Source: JBQCEE01 sp051960575 (lineage in GTDB: Bacteria > Actinomycetota > Actinomycetes > Mycobacteriales > Jatrophihabitantaceae). Taken from it: a DNA stretch of 9,025 nt. The DNA lies in NCBI RefSeq assembly GCF_051960575.1, contig NZ_JBQCEE010000430.1, forward strand, positions 1 to 9,025, given 5' to 3'. The position numbers and the translations under genes were made by a program. The notes beneath the pieces were generated by a model. The model was not told the origin of the DNA and did no database searches. It worked only from the letters and a program-made list of their open reading frames with translations. Shown here in pieces: positions 1 to 8,108 of the stretch; within the stretch, counting starts at the first letter, position 1, and each line of letters starts with the position of its first letter.

Positions 1-225
1 AAGGGGTGGGGGGCGATCTGGGGGTCGTTTCGCGTGTGGGCGTTTGGGCGGGCGGGCTAGTCGTACTTTTTCACCCCCATCGTGGCCGGTTTTTCGCCCT
101 GTAACCGCGACGCCTCGCGGGCGGGTCAGGCACCAGTCGGGGACGCAGCCGCGAAGAAGGTCCCTGTGCGGTCCGGCCGATCGGCGCGACGGTGGACCCC
201 GGGTGGTCACGGCGGAGGGGGAATC
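1..225. other. Left-edge intergenic region / structured leader, no gene supported
   Basis: No convincing coding region is seen here; the open frames have no credible ribosome binding site and look like GC-driven shadows. The segment can form several hairpins just before the small membrane gene at 226: CCGCGA/TCGCGG (105-110 with 115-120, 4-nt loop), GGGAC/GTCCC (140-144 with 160-164), and GGTCC/GGACC (170-174 with 194-198) enclosing the palindrome GCCGATCGGC (176-185). The GGACC arm could instead pair with GGTC at 205-208, giving two mutually exclusive folds. I do not recognise a known riboswitch class. At this GC content such stems also arise by chance. Confidence 0.4.
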
Positions 226-414
226 ATGGACGGCGCAGACGGCGGCGGACCGACACGCACGACGGCGTTCCCCGGATCGCAGGGGTCGATGTGGGCGACC
301 TTCCTCGGCGAGGCCGTGCGTCGCCATGTGAGCGATCTGGCGATCGTCGCGCTCACCTTGCTTTTCACGCTCGCCGTCGCCTTCGCCGGAGTGGTCGTGC
401 TGCGCGGTACGTGA
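226..414 (+). CDS. Small single-pass membrane protein (62 aa), unknown function
   Basis: A 62-residue ORF starting at an ATG with a strong purine-rich Shine-Dalgarno (GGAGGGG, 214-220) at suitable spacing. The first ~35 residues are hydrophilic and Gly/Thr-rich, with a short basic patch (RRH, 32-34). Residues ~37-58 form one hydrophobic helix (DLAIVALTLLFTLAVAFAGVV), and the protein ends four residues later. The positive residues before the helix suggest a cytoplasmic N-terminus. I do not recognise the family. It converges on the Mg2+ ATPase gene and overlaps its last 50 bp antisense. Small one-helix proteins such as MgtS and MgtR act on Mg2+ transport systems in enterobacteria, so a link to the neighbouring ATPase is conceivable, but this is inference from position only. 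A longer frame from 82 exists without a visible RBS and was not preferred. Confidence 0.6.
   Translation: MDGADGGGPTRTTAFPGSQGSMWATFLGEAVRRHVSDLAIVALTLLFTLAVAFAGVVVLRGT
328..356 (-). terminator. Hairpin 8 nt after the mgtA stop, candidate operon terminator
   Basis: A perfect 7-bp inverted repeat, GTGAGCG (328-334) and CGCTCAC (350-356), with a 15-nt loop. On the minus strand it starts 8 nt after the ATPase stop codon (365-367). There is no U-tract. It lies wholly inside the coding sequence of the convergent small membrane protein. Position and symmetry suggest a transcription stop or 3'-end stabiliser for the four-gene operon, but the loop is large and chance is possible in such GC-rich DNA. 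Confidence 0.35.
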
Positions 415-3075
415 CGCCGCCACCGCCCCGGTGGCTGAACCGGGCGGCGCGGCGGGCCAGGTGCCGGCGGTGGTCGTAGGCGCGCGGCGCAGGGGCGACC
501 GCGGGCACGGCCGCGCGGTAGAACCAGCGCTTCGCGACCTCGATGCACACGAGATAGGCGACGACCATGCCGGCGAGCGCCGCGTAGTAGCGCCCCGGTA
601 GCGCGCGGAAGCCGAGGGTGTGGGCCAGTGGTGTCGCGGGCAGCACGGCGCCGACGACCACCGTCGTCAGCGCCGTGGCGGTGATCGCCACGCTCGGGTG
701 GCTGCGGGTGAAGGGCACCCGGCGCGTCCGGATCACGAAGATCACCAGCGTCTGGGTGGCCAGTGACTCGACGAACCAGCCCGAGCGGAACTCCGGTGCG
801 CCGGCGTGCAGCACCTCGAGCAGCAGGACGAAGGTGATGAGGTCGAACACCGAGCTGAGCGGGCCGAAGACGAGCATGAAGCGCCGGATGAACCCGATGT
901 CCCAGTGCGACGGTAAGCGCAGCTGCTCCTCGTCCACCCGGTCGGTCGGGATCGCGAGCTGGCTCGCATCGTAGAGCAGGTTGTTGAGCAGGATCTGTGC
1001 CGGGAGCATCGGCAGGAAGCGCAGGAACAGCGACGCCGCAGCGGCCGAGAACATGTTGCCGAAGTTGCTCGACGTCCCCATGAGCACGTACTTGATCGTG
1101 TTCGCGAAAATCCGGCGCCCCTCGACCACGCCGTCGGCGAGCACGTCGAGGTCCTTGCGCAGCAGGATCACGTCCGCGGCGTCCTTGGCGACGTCGGTCG
1201 CCGACTCGACCGAGATGCCGACGTCGGCGGTGTGCAGGGCGAGCGCGTCGTTCACGCCGTCGCCGAGGAACGCGACGCCGCCGCCCGCGTGCCGCTGCAC
1301 GCGCACGATGCGCGCCTTGTCCTCGGGGCTGACCCGGGCGAACACGGTCGTGCGGGCGATGGCCGCGGCCAGCTCGGTGTCGTCGAGCCGATCCAGGTCC
1401 TGCCCCGTCAGCGCGGACGCGTCGCCGAGGCCGAGTTCGCGGCACACCGTGGCGGCGACGGTCGGGCTGTCCCCCGTGACGACCTTGACGGTGATGCCGA
1501 GACCGCGCAGCCGCTCGAGCGCCGCCGCGGCGTCGGGCTTCGGCGGGTCGAGCAGCACGAGGAAGCCCTGCAGGGTCAGGTCGCGCTCGTCCGCTGCCAC
1601 CGGCGGTCCCGGGTGCGTGGCCGCCCGCGTCGCGACGGCGACGACGCGGTTGCCCGCGCGGAACTCGGCGTCCAGGGCGGCTCGCGTCTCGGGCGCCACC
1701 TGCGTGCAGCGCGACAGGACGATCTCGGGCGCCCCCTTCGTCACCAGTGTCGGCGCGACGTCGGGCCCGCGGACGGTCACCGACACGAGCATGCGGTCGT
1801 GGTCGAACGGCAGTACGCCGAGGCGGGTGTACGCGCCGAGCTCGGCTCGGCGCGCGTGCGACGCCGGCGACTCCCACAGCGCCCGGTCGAGCGCGTTCCC
1901 GCCGATCCCCGCGTCGACCGTCGGGTCGGTCTCGGTGCAGAGCAGCCCCCACCGCAGCACGTCGTCGCGATGGGCACCCGGTGCGGCCACCGCACGCATG
2001 AACTCGGTGCGGCCGACCGTCAGCGTGCCGGTCTTGTCGGTGAAGAGGACGTCGACGTTGCCGAGGTCCTCGATGCACACGAGTCGTTTCACCAGCACCT
2101 GGCGGCGGGTCATCCCGCGCGCGCCGGCGGCGAGGCTCGTGGACACCACCGCCGGCAGCAGCTGTGGCGTGATGCCGACCGCGATGGCCAGCGAGAAGAG
2201 CAGGGCGTCGAGCACGGGTCGGGCGAGCACGACGTTGATGACGAAGATCGCCGCCGTCAGCGACAGCCCGACGTACACGAGCAGCATCGAGAAGCGGCGC
2301 AGGCCGAGCTGGAACTCGGTGTCGAGGTGGTGCGTGCTGAGCCCGGCGGCCACCCGCCCGAACTCGGTGCTCACCCCGGTGGCCACGACGATGCCCGTCG
2401 CCGAGCCGGCATGCACGATGGTGCCCATCAGGGCGGCGCAGGCCAGCTCGGCCAGCGGCGCGTCCGCGGCCACCGGCTCGACGCGCTTGCCGACCGCGAC
2501 CGCCTCGCCGGTGAGCACCGACTCGTCGCACTCGAGACCGGTGACCGCGAGCAGCCGCACGTCCGCGGGGACGATGTCGCCGAGCCTGAGCTCGACGATG
2601 TCGCCCGGTACCAGCGCGGTGACGTCGACACGCACGGCGGCGCCGTCGCGCAGCACGACGACCTGGTGCCGGACGCGGTCGTGCAGGGCCTCGGCGCTGC
2701 GCTCGGCGCGGTACTCGTTGACGAAGCCGAGCCCGACCGAGACCGCGACGATCACGCAGATGATGACGGCGTCGCTGCGCTCACCGACGAAGGCCGAGGC
2801 CACCGCGCTCGCGACGAGCAGGCCGAGCAGCGGCGAGCGCAGCTGGTGCCACAGCACCGCCGTCCACCGCGCCCGGTGCGACGCCACCGAGTTCGGGCCG
2901 ACGAGCGCGGTGCGCCGGGCGACCTCGCCCGCCGGGAGGCCGTGCACCGCGTCGGTGGCGAGGTGCCGCAGCACGTCGTCCGCCTCGGACGACGCGGCCC
3001 GGGCGATGGCGAGGCCGTCGGCACGCGCGGCGGGCGACGCGACGCCGGTCGCCACTGCCGGCACCCGCGTCCCGG

Positions 3076-3079
<4 letters not shown>
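365..3079 (-). CDS. mgtA: MgtA-type magnesium-translocating P-type ATPase (type IIIB)
   Basis: A 904-residue P-type ATPase likely to import Mg2+ across the cytoplasmic membrane using ATP. Visible motifs are the phosphorylation site DKTGT (Asp348), KGAPE in the nucleotide-binding domain (448-452), TGDSPT (535-540) and the hinge GDGVND (606-611). The actuator loop reads TGEA (190-193) rather than TGES. Type IIIB identity rests on SSNFGNMFS (670-678) and LLYDASQLAIP (701-711), both characteristic of MgtA/MgtB. Hydrophobic segments fall near 84-99, 103-121, 264-284, 291-317, then about six more between 672 and 848, giving ten. TM4 reads TPQLLP (304-309), where enterobacterial MgtA has TPEMLP. The GTG start shares bases with the stop of the GH3 gene (GTGA), and no internal Met precedes the core, so coupling fixes the start. 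The protein continues ~50 residues past TM10 as an Arg-rich tail whose end is encoded antisense to the small membrane gene. Confidence 0.93.
419..435 (+). terminator. Perfect GC hairpin just after the small membrane gene
   Basis: GCCACCG (419-425), a CCC loop, then CGGTGGC (429-435): a perfect 7-bp stem with a 3-nt loop, beginning 4 nt after the stop codon of the 62-residue membrane protein. It lacks a U-tract, which is common for terminator-like structures in high-GC actinobacteria. It lies inside the 3' coding part of the ATPase gene on the opposite strand. Likely a 3'-end hairpin of the small gene's transcript. Confidence 0.45.
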
Positions 3080-4265
<1,186 letters not shown>

Positions 4266-4266
<1 letters not shown>

Positions 4267-5201
4267 CAGACCGCCGATCCGTAGGTGAGCGCCTCCAGCA
4301 CTGCGATCCGCTCGGCCAGCGGCGGGTGCGTGTCGAACAGCCGGTGCACCGCCCCCGCGTGATGCTGCAGCGGGTCGTCGATGCACAGGGCCGCCGTGAC
4401 GTGGTTGATCCGTTCGGACGGCACGTCCGAGGCCTGCAGGGTGCGCAAAGCGCGCAGCAGGCCGATCGGATTGCGGGTCAGCTCGACCCCGCTCACGTCG
4501 GCGAGCGACTCACGGCGCCGCGACACCGCGAAGCGGATGAGCGGCCCGACCACGAAGCCGACGATGGCGAGCAGGGCACCGGCGAGCAGCAGCACCGCGG
4601 TCACCTGCCCGGCGTCGCGTCCACGGCCCCGGACGAAGAAGGTGCTGCGCCACAGCATGCTGGCGAGCAGGCCGGCGAGGCCGATGAGCGTGGTCACCAC
4701 GAGCAGCAGGCGGGTGTCGTAGTTGCGGATGTGGCTCAGCTCGTGGGCGAGCACGCCCTCGAGCTCCTCACGGTCCATGACCGCGAGCAGCCCGGTGGTG
4801 ACCGTGACCGCCGCGCGGTCGGGGCTCGTCCCGGTCGCGAACGCGTTGGGCGCCGGGTCGTCGACCACGTAGACGGCGGGCATGGGCAGGTCGGCGCCGA
4901 CGGCCAGTGCGGCGACGACGTCGTTCAGCACGGGGAACCGGGCGGGGTCGGACGGCCGCGCGCCCGCGACGGCGAGCACCAGTCGCGCTCCGGACAGCAC
5001 CGAGAAGGCCGCCGCCAGCAGGGCGGCGAGGGTCGCGATGCCGACACCGGTGATCGCATCGTCGTCGGCGACACCGGCAGGGCGTCCGGCGAGCACCGCG
5101 ACGAGCCAGCCGATGAGCCCTCCCACGCCGGCCCAGACGACGACGAACGCCACGACGCAGGCGATGCTGCGCCGTCGGTTGCGGGCGATCTGCTCCTCCA
5201 T
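4266..5201 (-). CDS. M48 family membrane metalloprotease, HtpX-like
   Basis: A 311-residue zinc metalloprotease of the M48 (HtpX) family, a membrane enzyme thought to cut damaged or misfolded membrane proteins. The zinc site is HELSH (153-157, HExxH), with the third ligand probably Glu231 in SRRRESLAD (227-235), matching the family SRxxE..AD motif. The conserved C-terminal block LFDTHPPLAERI (288-299) is present. Four hydrophobic segments fit HtpX topology: ~12-37, 52-78, 164-184 and 201-222. Length is normal. The ATG lies 9 nt after the lemA stop with no strong Shine-Dalgarno, so translation probably depends on coupling. Its TGA shares one base with the ATG of the GH3 gene. LemA and M48 genes are commonly adjacent, which supports a functional pair. 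I withhold the symbol htpX because orthology to the E. coli enzyme cannot be shown here. Confidence 0.92.
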
Positions 5202-5210
5202 CGCGTCCGC

Positions 5211-5801
5211 TCACCGCGGGCCGGGTCGCGGCCGGCCGGCGTCGAACGACACGTCCGGCGCTGCCCGGTCGGCGCCGGCGGCCTCGAAGTAGCCGACCGG
5301 CGCGAAGTGCAGGGCGCCGGCGATGAGGTTGCGCGGGAAGGTGAGCAGTGCGGCGTTGTAGTCGCGCGCGCTCACATTGTAGTGGCGGCGAGCGAACTCG
5401 AGCTTGTCCTCGGTGGCGGTGAGCTGCTCCTGCAGGTCGCGGAACGCGCCGACGGCCTGCAGTGCCGGACAGTTCTCGGCCACCGCGAACAGCGAGCGGA
5501 GTGCGGTCGACAGCGCGTTCTCGGTCGAGGCCACCCGCGTCGGGTCGCCGGACCGTCCGGCGGCCACCGCGTCGGCGCGGGCGGCGGTCACCGTCTCGAA
5601 CGTCGTGCGCTCGTGCTCCGCGTAGCCCTGCACCGTCGCGACCAGTCGCGGCACGAGGTCGTGCCGCCGTTCGAGTTCGACGTCGATCTGCGCCCACGCC
5701 TCGGCGGTGCGGGCGCGCCTGCGCACCAGCCCGTTGAACAGCAGCACCGCGAGCAGCGCCACCAGGACGAACACGCCCAGCACCACCCAGACCGCCGTCA
5801 T
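5211..5801 (-). CDS. LemA family protein
   Basis: A 196-residue LemA family protein: one N-terminal membrane helix (3-22) followed by a long helical domain. Family signatures are EAWAQIDVELERRHDLVPRLV (~34-54), the AEN.PAL motif (108-114), LQEQLTATEDKLEFARRHYN (~123-142) and the end block FPRNLIAG..HFAP.GYFEA (155-174). The ~20-residue C-terminal tail is variable, Arg/Pro-rich and probably disordered. LemA proteins are membrane-anchored with the domain probably outside the cytoplasm; their molecular role is poorly defined, though many sit beside M48 proteases, as here. The start ATG (5799-5801) was chosen over a long upstream extension because a clear GGAGGGGG lies 5' of it (5808-5815) and the family begins at this helix. 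This is the first gene of the operon lemA-M48-GH3-mgtA. Confidence 0.92.
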   Translation of the reverse strand: MTAVWVVLGVFVLVALLAVLLFNGLVRRRARTAEAWAQIDVELERRHDLVPRLVATVQGYAEHERTTFETVTAARADAVAAGRSGDPTRVASTENALSTALRSLFAVAENCPALQAVGAFRDLQEQLTATEDKLEFARRHYNVSARDYNAALLTFPRNLIAGALHFAPVGYFEAAGADRAAPDVSFDAGRPRPGPR

Positions 5802-6072
5802 CCGCCCGCACCCCCTCCGCGCGTCGACGCCGACGCTAGGCAGCACGGCGGCACCCACCCACGGCCGAACGGCACGTGCTCGCCCCGCCCCGTCCCGGGC
5901 AGGTCGATGCCGCACGCCTGACCGATCGGCCGACACAGCACCCGTCGTTGCCGTGACACCGTCGTGATGTCTTGATCGAAAACACTTCAGGACGCGGCAC
6001 CCGCTGCCGAACGTGTACCTGTCCGCGCTCGAACCCCGACGGGCGTGTTGATCGACTTGGAGTTCCACCCTC
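5802..6072. promoter_or_regulatory. Divergent intergenic region between the lemA operon and the NlpC/P60 gene
   Basis: This 271-bp gap separates two outward-facing units and must hold both promoters. For the lemA side, TAGCGT on the minus strand (5833-5838) fits an actinobacterial -10 and would give a leader of roughly 25 nt; no good -35 is seen at the right distance. For the NlpC side the most AT-rich patch (5968-5990, around TCTTGATCGAAAACAC) is a likely promoter zone, but no convincing -35/-10 pair could be assigned. A short palindrome CCGATCGG lies at 5922-5929. I looked for a c-di-AMP (ydaO-type) riboswitch, frequent before actinobacterial wall hydrolases, and did not recognise one. Confidence 0.4.
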
Positions 6073-7695
6073 GTGTCTGCGTCCCGCCGACTGCTGCTCA
6101 CCCTTGCCCTGCTGCTGACCACCACGTTCGCGTCCTGCGTCCCCGCCGCCGTCGCGTCGACCGCGACGCCGAAGGTCAACGCACTCGACGTCCCGATCAA
6201 CGGCGGCTGGACCGCCCGCCAGGAACAGCGCATCGACGCCACATTCAAGGCGAAGGCCGCGGCACTCGAGTCGGTGGCGATCGCGCCGCGGTCGGCCACC
6301 TGGACGGCGGCCATGGGCCGCTCGGCCGCGCGCCGGGCGACGGCCTGGCTCGGCCTGCCCTACTCGTGGGACGGCGGCAGCCGCACCGGTCCGACCTACG
6401 GCGCCTGCTACTCGGGAGACGGTGGCGGCGGCGCGATGGACTGCCACGTCTGGGGGTTCGACTGCTCCGGGCTCGCGCTCTACGGCTGGGGCCCGTACCT
6501 GTCGTTGCCGCACTTCGCCGCCAGCCAGCACGACGTCGCCGGGCGGTTCCACCCGAACATGGCCGAGCTCGCGCCCGGTGACCTGATGTTCTTCTCCCCC
6601 GGCCCGAACGCCCAGATCGGGCACGTGGTGATGTACATCGGCAACGGCACGGTGGTGCAGGCGTACGAGTCGGGCCACCCGGTGGTGACGACGCCGCTGC
6701 GGTACCTCGCGGTCGGCACCTACCGCGGCGCGACCCGGCCGATGTCGCTGCGCGCCGGCGCGGCGCCGGTCGTGACCGGCCTGTCGGCCACGTCGGGCCC
6801 GACCGGCGGCAGCACGGTGACGGTGCTCGGACGCAATCTCAGCGACGCGACCTCGGTGATCGTCGGCGGCGTGACCCGCTATACCGGCTACCGCGTCGTG
6901 TCGTCGACACGGGTGACGATCACGCTGCCCGCCCACGCCGCTGGACGCGTGCACCTGCGCGTCGCCGGGCCATGGGGCGTGTCGCCCGCGTCCGGTGCCG
7001 ATGTCTTCAGTTACGGCGGCACGGCCCCGAAGCCCACGCCCACGCCCGCCCCGACGCCCCGGCCGACCCCGACCCCGACCCCGACGCCGCGCCCGACGCC
7101 GGTGCCGACCCCCACGCCCGTGCGGACGCCGATCCCGACGCCGATCCCGACGCCGCCGACCAGCGGTCACGGCCTCGCACCGGTCGTCTCGGGTCTCTCG
7201 GCGACGACCGGTCGTACCGGCGGGCGCGAGGACGTGACGATCACCGGCCAGAACTTCACCGCGCAGTCGACGGTGACCTTCGGCGGGATGCCGGCGCTCG
7301 AGGTGGCGCAACTGTCGCCGACATCGCTGCGTGTCGTCACCCCGGCGCACGCGGCCGGGCGGGTGAACGTCCGGGTCACCACGGCGGGCGGCACCTCGAC
7401 CACCGGCGATGCCAACGCCTTCACCTACGTTGCGGCGCCGACGATCACCGACGCGACGCCGGCGTCCGGGCCCAGCAGCGGTGGCACGACGATCACCGTC
7501 ACCGGCACCGGCTTCACGGCCGGGCCATGGGTGGGTGTCGCCTTCGGCTGGCACTTCGGCGGCAACGTGCACGTGCTGTCGGACACGGTGCTCACGGTGA
7601 CCACGCCTGCCGGCTCGCCGGGCGTCGTGCCGATCACCGTGATCACCCACTACGGCGCGAGCAGCAACCACCTCGCCTTCACCTACACCGGCTGA
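6073..7695 (+). CDS. Secreted NlpC/P60 (C40) hydrolase with three IPT/TIG domains
   Basis: A 540-residue secreted protein expected to cut peptide cross-links in peptidoglycan. It opens with a Sec signal (MSASRRLLLTLALLLTTTFA, cleavage probably near AVA-S, 27-29). A linker leads to the NlpC/P60 domain (~82-218): catalytic Cys131 in FDCSGLAL, His184 in QIGHVVMYIGNG, and Gln196 at the usual third-residue position. A Gly-rich insertion before the catalytic Cys carries Cys112 and Cys124. Three immunoglobulin-like IPT/TIG domains follow: ~232-314, 369-452 and 455-538, each with a [S/T]GPT/SGG-like loop and a GxGF/N motif. Domains 1 and 2 are separated by a Pro-Thr linker (321-362). The protein ends right after TIG3, with no membrane anchor or sorting signal. 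The start is GTG at 6073, with GGAG at 6059-6062; no nearer ATG fits. It is divergent from the lemA operon. TIG domains probably bind glycan or surface, which is inference. Confidence 0.9.
   Translation: MSASRRLLLTLALLLTTTFASCVPAAVASTATPKVNALDVPINGGWTARQEQRIDATFKAKAAALESVAIAPRSATWTAAMGRSAARRATAWLGLPYSWDGGSRTGPTYGACYSGDGGGGAMDCHVWGFDCSGLALYGWGPYLSLPHFAASQHDVAGRFHPNMAELAPGDLMFFSPGPNAQIGHVVMYIGNGTVVQAYESGHPVVTTPLRYLAVGTYRGATRPMSLRAGAAPVVTGLSATSGPTGGSTVTVLGRNLSDATSVIVGGVTRYTGYRVVSSTRVTITLPAHAAGRVHLRVAGPWGVSPASGADVFSYGGTAPKPTPTPAPTPRPTPTPTPTPRPTPVPTPTPVRTPIPTPIPTPPTSGHGLAPVVSGLSATTGRTGGREDVTITGQNFTAQSTVTFGGMPALEVAQLSPTSLRVVTPAHAAGRVNVRVTTAGGTSTTGDANAFTYVAAPTITDATPASGPSSGGTTITVTGTGFTAGPWVGVAFGWHFGGNVHVLSDTVLTVTTPAGSPGVVPITVITHYGASSNHLAFTYTG
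7033..7158. repeat. Pro-Thr linker encoded by degenerate short repeats
   Basis: This tract encodes residues 321-362 of the NlpC/P60 protein, almost wholly Pro-Thr with Arg, Val and Ile variants. It is built from CCGACC/CCGACG/CCCACG-like hexamers, including an uninterrupted GACCCC run near 7064-7085, and a 12-bp unit GACGCCGATCCC repeated in tandem at 7125-7136 and 7137-7148. It likely forms an extended wall-spanning spacer between TIG1 and TIG2. Slippage in units of 6 or 12 bp would keep the frame. Confidence 0.85.
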
Positions 7696-7720
7696 CGCCC
7701 TGCGCCACCTGCGATATCTT
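7692..7720 (+). promoter_or_regulatory. Predicted promoter of the VOC gene
   Basis: CTGACG (7692-7697) and TATCTT (7715-7720) are separated by exactly 17 bp, matching sigma-70-like spacing with 4 of 6 consensus bases in each box. The -35 box overlaps the stop codon of the NlpC/P60 gene. The -10 overlaps an inverted repeat. A start just downstream would give a leader of about 20 nt that includes the GGAGG ribosome binding site. Confidence 0.5.
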
Positions 7721-7730
7721 GATGTCAAGA
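7717..7730. promoter_or_regulatory. Inverted repeat TCTTGA-TG-TCAAGA, MarR-type operator candidate
   Basis: A perfect 6-bp inverted repeat with a 2-bp spacer, in a locally AT-rich patch between the NlpC/P60 stop and the VOC start. The TTGA..TCAA core is the shape commonly bound by MarR-family regulators. It overlaps the predicted -10 (7715-7720) and the likely start point, so a bound protein would block transcription. No regulator gene is present in the window, so the controlling protein is unknown. Confidence 0.5.
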
Positions 7731-7745
7731 GATCGGAGGCGCTCC

Positions 7746-8108
7746 ATGGCGATCATCGGGTTCGACCACGTGCAGGTCGCCATCCCGCATGGCGGCGAGG
7801 ATGCGGCGCGCGCCTTCTACGGCGGCGTCCTCGGCATGGCCGAGGTGCCGAAGCCGGCGGCCCTCGCCGGCCGCGGCGGCTGCTGGTTCGTGGCCGGCGC
7901 GGCGGTGCTGCACCTCGGCGTCGAGACACCGTTCGCCCCGGCCCGCAAGGCACATCCGTGCCTGCTCACCGACGACCTGCAGGCGATGCAGCAGCGGCTC
8001 GAGGCCGCCGGCCACCAGTGCCTGCGCGCGGACGGCGAGATCCCCGGCGTGCAGCGCTTCCACACCACCGACATGTTCGGCAACCGCCTCGAGTTCCAGC
8101 AGGCCTGA
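7746..8108 (+). CDS. VOC superfamily (glyoxalase/dioxygenase fold) protein
   Basis: A 120-residue single-module protein of the vicinal oxygen chelate superfamily, probably a cytoplasmic dimer with a metal site built from paired beta-alpha-beta-beta-beta units. Visible signatures are FDHVQVAIP (6-14, His8 as likely first ligand), ARAFYGGVLGM (21-31), AVLHLGVE (53-60), KAHPCLLTDDL (68-78) and the closing FHTTDMFGNRLEF (105-117, Glu117 as likely last ligand). Substrate cannot be told from sequence: glyoxalases, bleomycin- or fosfomycin-type resistance proteins and dioxygenases share this fold. The start is well supported by GGAGG at 7735-7739, 6 nt before the ATG. It lies 50 bp after the NlpC/P60 gene but has its own predicted promoter and operator, so it is probably not simply its operon partner. 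It converges on the cupin gene with 17 bp between stop codons. Confidence 0.88.
   Translation: MAIIGFDHVQVAIPHGGEDAARAFYGGVLGMAEVPKPAALAGRGGCWFVAGAAVLHLGVETPFAPARKAHPCLLTDDLQAMQQRLEAAGHQCLRADGEIPGVQRFHTTDMFGNRLEFQQA

Noticed and set aside
5971..5977. TCTTGAT shared between the NlpC/P60 upstream region and the VOC operator
   Set aside because: Only seven bases match and the upstream copy has no TCAAGA second arm, so it is not a second operator.
5802..6072. c-di-AMP (ydaO-type) riboswitch before the NlpC/P60 gene
   Set aside because: This class is frequent upstream of actinobacterial wall hydrolases, but I could not find its conserved sequence blocks here.
6127..6138. Lipobox FASC (residues 19-22) in the NlpC/P60 signal peptide
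   Set aside because: Phe at -3 is not a usual lipobox residue, and a signal peptidase I site (AVA-S) lies just after; a secreted, non-lipidated form is more likely.
5836..7728. A 630-codon minus-strand frame opposite the NlpC/P60 gene
   Set aside because: The translation is low-complexity and Arg/Gly-rich, with no recognisable domain; it is a mirror of the real gene's codon bias.
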